Position numbers and translations under genes: made by a program. Of a stretch of DNA of 64,000 nt, positions 58,930 to 64,000 are shown in pieces. Source of the DNA: Perca fluviatilis (Eukaryota > Chordata > Actinopteri > Perciformes > Percidae). Numbering within the stretch: the stretch's first letter is position 1; each line of letters starts with the position of its first letter. The notes under the pieces were generated by a model. That model made no database searches, was not told the DNA's origin, and was given only the letters and a program-made list of their open reading frames with translations. The stretch lies in assembly GCF_010015445.1 (NCBI RefSeq), contig NC_053128.1:11880340-11944339 (forward strand). The letters are read 5' to 3'.

Positions 58930-59310
58930 GGCACAAACGTTAAACTCCCTATCCGCGCTGTCCTTTTTCTCTTTGTCTCGGATGTTTTGTGTCTGTGTCT
59001 ATATTTTTCTCTGATGTAGACAGAAACGCACAACTCCCTCCTTAACATTGTTAAAGTAAGCGATGGAGTGACTACGATGGGCCGACGTGCTCTCCCGCTT
59101 CTCGAATTTGTTGCCGCTGTTGTTGTTGTTGTTATAAGTTCAATGTCTTCCTCTGTCCCCTCGCTTTGGCGTCTTGTCGACTGCTGCTGTGCCTGCAGGA
59201 CACCAGAGGAGACGACTGGCATCCTCAATGAGGGAGGGCAGCGATGCTCGCCTTCACGCTCCAGCGCCTGCACGCCTCAAGAGATGACGGGGACAGGAAA
59301 AGGTGTAGGT
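58930..59310. other. CpG-rich island of unknown role
   Basis: Locally raised GC and CpG content with long open frames on both strands: a 124-codon frame on the minus strand with AQQQSTRRQSEG, and an 81-codon frame on the plus strand with a GTTGTTGTTGTT-encoded valine run. I recognise no protein. It could be a 5' exon or promoter of a gene lying outside or reaching into the window, or an old coding relic. Confidence 0.3.
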
Positions 59311-60701
59311 TGACGGGCCAAAACAGCTTTTGCATTCACAAAAATACATGAGCAGATTTTTAAGAATGCATATGCACCTTGCGCATTTGGGCACACAAAC
59401 AGGGGCTAATACAATTCCCTTGCCTCCTATAAATAAACACATCAATAAAGCTTGACGACACAAAGGTTGTTTATATGTACACCAACTGCACAATTATCTA
59501 CTAAACAAAGGGCACAAACCAGACTTTATACTTTACAATGATTGTTTTCCCTCAGATCCTTTAGAGATCTCTATTTCCAAATGCACTTGAAGGCGGCTTC
59601 ATTTCATAGAGAAAGAGAGAGCTGGAGCTTGCTGCATACAACAAACATTCAGCTGTTACACAAACTCCTCAGGCAATTCAGTGCTTCTGTTTCATTTTTA
59701 CCCTCATAGTGTTTTAAAACTTCGCTGTGGGAGTGATAGAGACAGTGATGATTACTGTACGGGACTCTCACATCGCCTTAAACTGCCTGATTGCCGATTG
59801 CCGGTGACATGATCGGCAACCGCAGGGTGACGTCAGGTTGCGTTTCTCCAGAAGTTGAATTGGTCTCAACTTTTCATTGCAGGCCGCTTTTTTTCCGCTG
59901 TGTTTTTTTTCCGCTCCCCCTGCGCCACCCACCACCGCATCCTGAACGCGCTACCCCCATTCAAAATGAATAGAGAGACCAGCCTTTCCACCACACTGTT
60001 GCAGAACCGCCGCAGTGTGTCAGAACCGCCACAGTTTGTGTGAGCGCATCCTTAAATGTACATGTTTTAACCCCACCCATGATCTTTTCCCAACCCTAAC
60101 TATGTGGTTTTACCCCTGCACGTTGAAATATGACACCAAGCGGTTCTGACCAAACCAGTTGGGAGTGAGAAAGTGTTGGCCTATTAAATATATTTATATT
60201 TTTTGCAGACACATAAGATGAAACACACAACCTTTATCTTCACTAAAAAAGATTGAGAATCTTTTAACTACTGCTTGGTTTTTAGTCCCTTTTATTTGCA
60301 GACCTATGTCATAGCCATTACATGTCTTACATGCTACATATTGTTACCTCCACCCGAGGATACAAAAAAATAAATAAAACATTTTCATGAAATTTGGTGG
60401 AAGAGTGTAGCATGGGATACGGAAGAACCCCTTGAATTATGGAGCAGATGCACACATTATTTGGCATTTTCTTTAATATTGCGAGATAGAGCATTTGGCC
60501 TTGGTGGAGGTCTGTGCTCTTTGAGTGCCCCTCTATTTATGTAATGTTCTGGGACACTTTTAATTAAAAGAAAAATAAAAGAATGGTATTACACTTTTTG
60601 ACATTGCTACGATTTTGCCCAGGAAGATAAAAATGTCAGTGCTCAAGGGAAATATGTAACAATCCCATTCCCATGAGCCCCTGTGTGAGTATGTGTTCTA
60701 T
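59311..60701. other. Intergenic; no gene recognised
   Basis: No supported feature. The ACCGCCGCAGTGTGTCAG/ACCGCCACAGTTTGTGTG doublet near 60006-60041 is a small imperfect duplication. Confidence 0.3.
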
Positions 60702-61055
60702 TTACTTTTTTAAGTCCCATTTTAGTATGAATGCTGTCTGCCTGTCTGTTTTGATCCTCTTTGCTTTCCGACTGCTTTCCATGGGAGGAGTACACCTGCA
60801 TGCAATATTGTCAGTGGACTCCTGCTGAGAGCACACCTGTGGAGGATCCTCATCAGTTGTTTGTATAAGTTTAGGGCTGGCATCATGCTGCTTCCACGTC
60901 GTAGCTATATTATGTATTGTTTGCTGTAGAGAAACAGTTGCTAGTTTGGCTGTTGTCAGCCTCTCTGCCTCCCATTTCTGCATCTTCTGTTTTACATTCA
61001 AACTGATCCGTTTCTTTGTACTTAGTGTGTGAATTCTTAACTCACCCTGTGTCAA
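60702..61055 (-). CDS. Unrecognised 117-codon minus-strand frame
   Basis: A frame with ATG start and stop. It is hydrophilic and Lys/Gln/Thr-rich: KQKMQKWEAERLTTAKLATV in the first third, SQQESTDNIACRC and RKAKRIKTDRQ towards the C-terminus. No domain, signal peptide or membrane segment is seen. The residue composition is more protein-like than the other long frames here, and the local sequence lacks repeat hallmarks, but it may be chance or an exon-derived relic. Confidence 0.2.
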   Translation of the reverse strand: MTQGELRIHTLSTKKRISLNVKQKMQKWEAERLTTAKLATVSLQQTIHNIATTWKQHDASPKLIQTTDEDPPQVCSQQESTDNIACRCTPPMESSRKAKRIKTDRQTAFILKWDLKK

Positions 61056-63849
61056 TATAGGAATAAGAACGTTCTCACTCCTATTTGTGATGGATATGTT
61101 CTTTGTTTTTCAATTACTGTTGTCATCATGGTGTGGGTGAGGCAAACAGGAAAATTTTTTTTGCCAGAAAGTCAGGAAGTTAGCTGCAGGCTTCACCTGA
61201 GACACCTGGGCCTCACGTTTGTAGCTTTAGGTTGTTTTAAATTTGGAGGATCTGTGCCATTAAACGTCAAGGGGCATTATAGCAGGCCGTGTTTGCTCTG
61301 CAACAACATATAAATATAATCACCAAACTTAAGTCAGCATTTGGTGCATTATGAATAACTAGCTTGTGTGTTTAATGTTAAGCGGAAACACACATTGGAG
61401 ACCGTGGACACATTGTTCTCCTAATTCCAGCAGTGTGTGTATGATGTCATGTTCACATTTGACTGAGAAGAGGGGATGTGATTAATTGGGTACTTTACCA
61501 AATATGATCCTCTGCAACTGTCTTAGTTTGATCGTCAGACCACCAAGTCTTTGAATGCAGTGCTTTTCACTGTCTCAAATAAAATACATTTATTTAAAAC
61601 TAATTTGCGATAGCAAATACGCTTAAAAGAAATGTAATGCCCCCTGGCTTATATTTTCTTCATCAACATGAGTAAATGTGTTAAATGAACGTATCTGCGA
61701 AGTCGCAACATCTTCATACAGTATGCATCTGCCAAATATTCACATTTTTTATTTAGTTTAGCTACATATGAAGGTTTTGCAATACATATCTTCTCTGCCT
61801 TAACCTAACCACATATAGAATGCAACTTGCGGTCTCCAGGGTCCAGCGCTTTGTTCACCCACCACCCCAACCATGCACCTCCTCTATATGTTTTCTATAT
61901 CTGTGCGGCCAGGAAAAATTACTTTTTCTGCAAAACATAACTGACATAACAACAGAACTATATAAACAATTTCTGGAAGACAGGGTTGCACCAGCTTACC
62001 CTTGAAAATCGAATGTCAGAGCATTCTTGAATGCACAGCATGGGAGCTTTCAAAACAACCCTAGTCTGTGACTGTGCTAGCATCTGACCAAATTAACATA
62101 CAACAAATTAAATAAAGGTAAAAGGAACTGTTCAATGTGATAAATGCCCTTCTGAAGCAAATTTCAAGGCTCCAGCAAAATAAATAAATAAATAAATATA
62201 TAGAATAAATAGGCACTGGTAGCTGCACGGAATGAAGGAAATAACGGTATACATATTTGTATTTTTTGTGCAGGATTTAATGACTGTCTTCAGTCTGTAC
62301 CATTATTAAAACTCAATCACTCTCTATTTCTTATTGAAGATAATCTTTTCATTTAACTTAGTTTAAAAGGGTTTTGATGTTAGAACTAATACATTTCCGA
62401 TTGTATGGATGTGCGAGCCCTTGATCTGCCCTTTGGGTGGCTCAGCTGTTTTTAACTAGCTGGATAATACATAAAAGATTACCATCTAAAATATATAAAG
62501 GGGAAGAAAGAAAAAATGCAACCTAAAATGCTTTCAATCTTGTCCGTTAATTGGGACCAACTGGGCTATCATTACAAATGCCCTGTAGAGCCTTGTATAG
62601 CCATAAACAAAATGCCAGATTTCACAGATTTAATGTCAGATTCCAAGGTGAGTTTGAATACAAGGACAAGCATTTTGTCAGTGACTGAACAGAATGCTCA
62701 TGCCTGATCCAGCATGCTGACCGCCTGAGCTGGTGGGTGAATCTGGCTCTACGATGTGGACAACATGATGACAAATTGTCTCAGCAAAACATTGTATTAT
62801 AAGTAAAAAAAAGAAAATGTAATTATATAAGCTCCTACCGCCTGCTATCACCATGCACAAGTGTACACACGAACACGCATACACACACACAATCCAACAG
62901 GCACATATACTCCGTGCAACATCAGAGTACTTCTTAGTATCTTAAAATGAGAATTATGAACCAAACATGAAGTAATATGGTAGAATTGTTTGAATACTGG
63001 GACACTTTGTTAGTCCAAGTTTTTTACATGACGTTTCCTAATAAACATTGTTAAAGTTTGTATGAATGAGCAATATACAGTACATTGCACGTATTAGTGG
63101 AAAAGAGGTCCTAGATGAAGACAAAATTAAATATGAATAGTGAAAAACAATGTGTTTTTTTCTTTCTACAAATATAAGAAGGAAATTAAGGAATTACTTC
63201 AGTTCTACTTGTAAGCAGCAGGCATGGTAAAAACAAATCTTTCAATACATGTTAGGTGAATCATTGAAACTTTATCTTTATCAGTTTGTTCAGTACTATG
63301 ATGTATTTTCCTTGGCTTTTCTTAAGTTTGTCTTTCTGCTAGTGCCACATTTCCTTTGCATGCACATCCAGGATGATTATCACATTTCATTTCATTGTCA
63401 ATGTCTTTCTGTTTCTTTTAGAAATGTAAAGCACACTCCCTGTATAGAAGATGATTCACCATGAAAGAACTATCATACATGTACTATTTGAATAGTTAAT
63501 GTAAAAGCTTTTATGATGGCTGATGAAACTGACACGTTCTCATTTTTTCCTCGCCATTCACACCCATAATGTACATTATACAATGAGTTTCACACATGAT
63601 TCCCTGGCAATTTAATTACTCTTAGCATCTGTCAGATCTATATGTGCAGTATACGGCCCATTAAATCTGATCCAGCCAATTGGTCCTCTTATTACTTGCT
63701 GAGTGAATGATATACACAACATAGAACTTTATAAAAACAAAAGTGCTTTACAAAAAGATCAAAACAACAAACATAAAAAGTACAATAAAATTATTAGATA
63801 AATCACTGATTAGTCTTTATTGACGACGTTTCATTTTCGTGATTGTTCA
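61056..63849. other. Intergenic; no gene recognised
   Basis: AT-rich sequence with short open frames only. An AAATAAATAAATAAATA run lies at about 62179-62199. Confidence 0.3.
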
Positions 63850-64000
63850 GGAGGTTAACTGCTCCTCAGATCTCTGCAGGGTAAATCCAGACAGCTAGCT
63901 AGACTATCTGTCCAATCTGAGTTTTCTGTTGCACGACTAAAATCTTCTGGTGTGTGGTCTAGCCAGACCCTCCTCCGCAGCGCTGTGGAGGAAGGTCTGG
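63850..64000. mobile_element. Repeat with CCAGACC end, cut by the window edge
   Basis: Contains GCTCCTCAGATCTCTGCAGG, AATCCAGACAGCTAGCTAG, CAATCTGAGTTTTCTGTTGC and, at the edge, AGCCAGACCCTCCTCCGC with GCGCTGTGGAGGAAGGTC. I recall these as one fish repeat family, which is also represented by the fragment at 23219-23600. It continues beyond the window. Confidence 0.55.

Overview
The window looks like a gene-poor, transposon-rich stretch of a teleost (probably percomorph) nuclear genome. It is AT-rich, has long CA/TG and TA microsatellites, spliced-gene signals rather than operons, and a repeat set typical of bony fish: Tc1-like elements, Tol2-like and other hAT elements, PIF/Harbinger-like MITEs, TTAA-target MITEs, L2-clade and Rex3-like LINE tails, a DIRS-like retroelement and tRNA-derived SINEs. 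No complete protein-coding gene is visible. Most long open frames are shadows or transposon relics. Family names rest on remembered features of these families and were not checked by any search. Layout: (1) 0-7 kb holds a 20-bp tandem repeat, then the best host coding evidence, a 3'-terminal exon at 1354-1677 encoding a proline-rich C-terminus of an unidentified + strand gene whose body lies upstream of the window, followed by UTR-like and intergenic DNA. (2) 7.4-14.2 kb holds two related TTA-flanked Harbinger-like MITEs, a dead Tc1-like element with ~200-bp inverted repeats, a long TA tract, a hAT-like fragment, a small inverted-repeat element with a 10-bp target duplication, and a TTAA element inserted at the exact centre of a palindrome. 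(3) 13.3-15.7 kb carries two frame-compatible candidate exons (a 38-nt microexon and an 87-codon terminal exon) that no repeat explains. (4) 18.7-25.4 kb is a repeat cluster: three TTAA elements, a DIRS-like relic, two tRNA-SINEs and an L2 LINE tail inside another repeat. (5) 28.8-37.9 kb is a 9-kb nested stack: a Tc1-like element split by a solo LTR, then a 3.2-kb hAT-like element that contains a Tol2-like MITE and two abutting TTAA elements, then a repeat split by a further TTAA element, then a DIRS-like retroelement on the minus strand. (6) 38-55 kb is mostly unique intergenic sequence with a Rex3-like LINE tail, an L2 fragment, a 58-bp Tc1-derived relic, an LTR-like region, a Harbinger-like MITE and a pair of near-perfect hairpins. 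(7) 55.9-57.5 kb is a hAT element with a perfect 8-bp target duplication, itself hit by a palindromic hAT MITE (also with a perfect 8-bp duplication) and an L2 LINE. (8) 57.5-64 kb is mostly featureless, ending in a repeat cut by the window edge. The genes do not form a pathway. The main interest is the insertion history: several target-site duplications can be read directly, and one internal paralogous copy serves as an empty-site reference for the insertions around it. The second theme is a recurring class of TTAA-flanked, 5'-AG-terminated elements, seen in at least six different sequence families in this one window.
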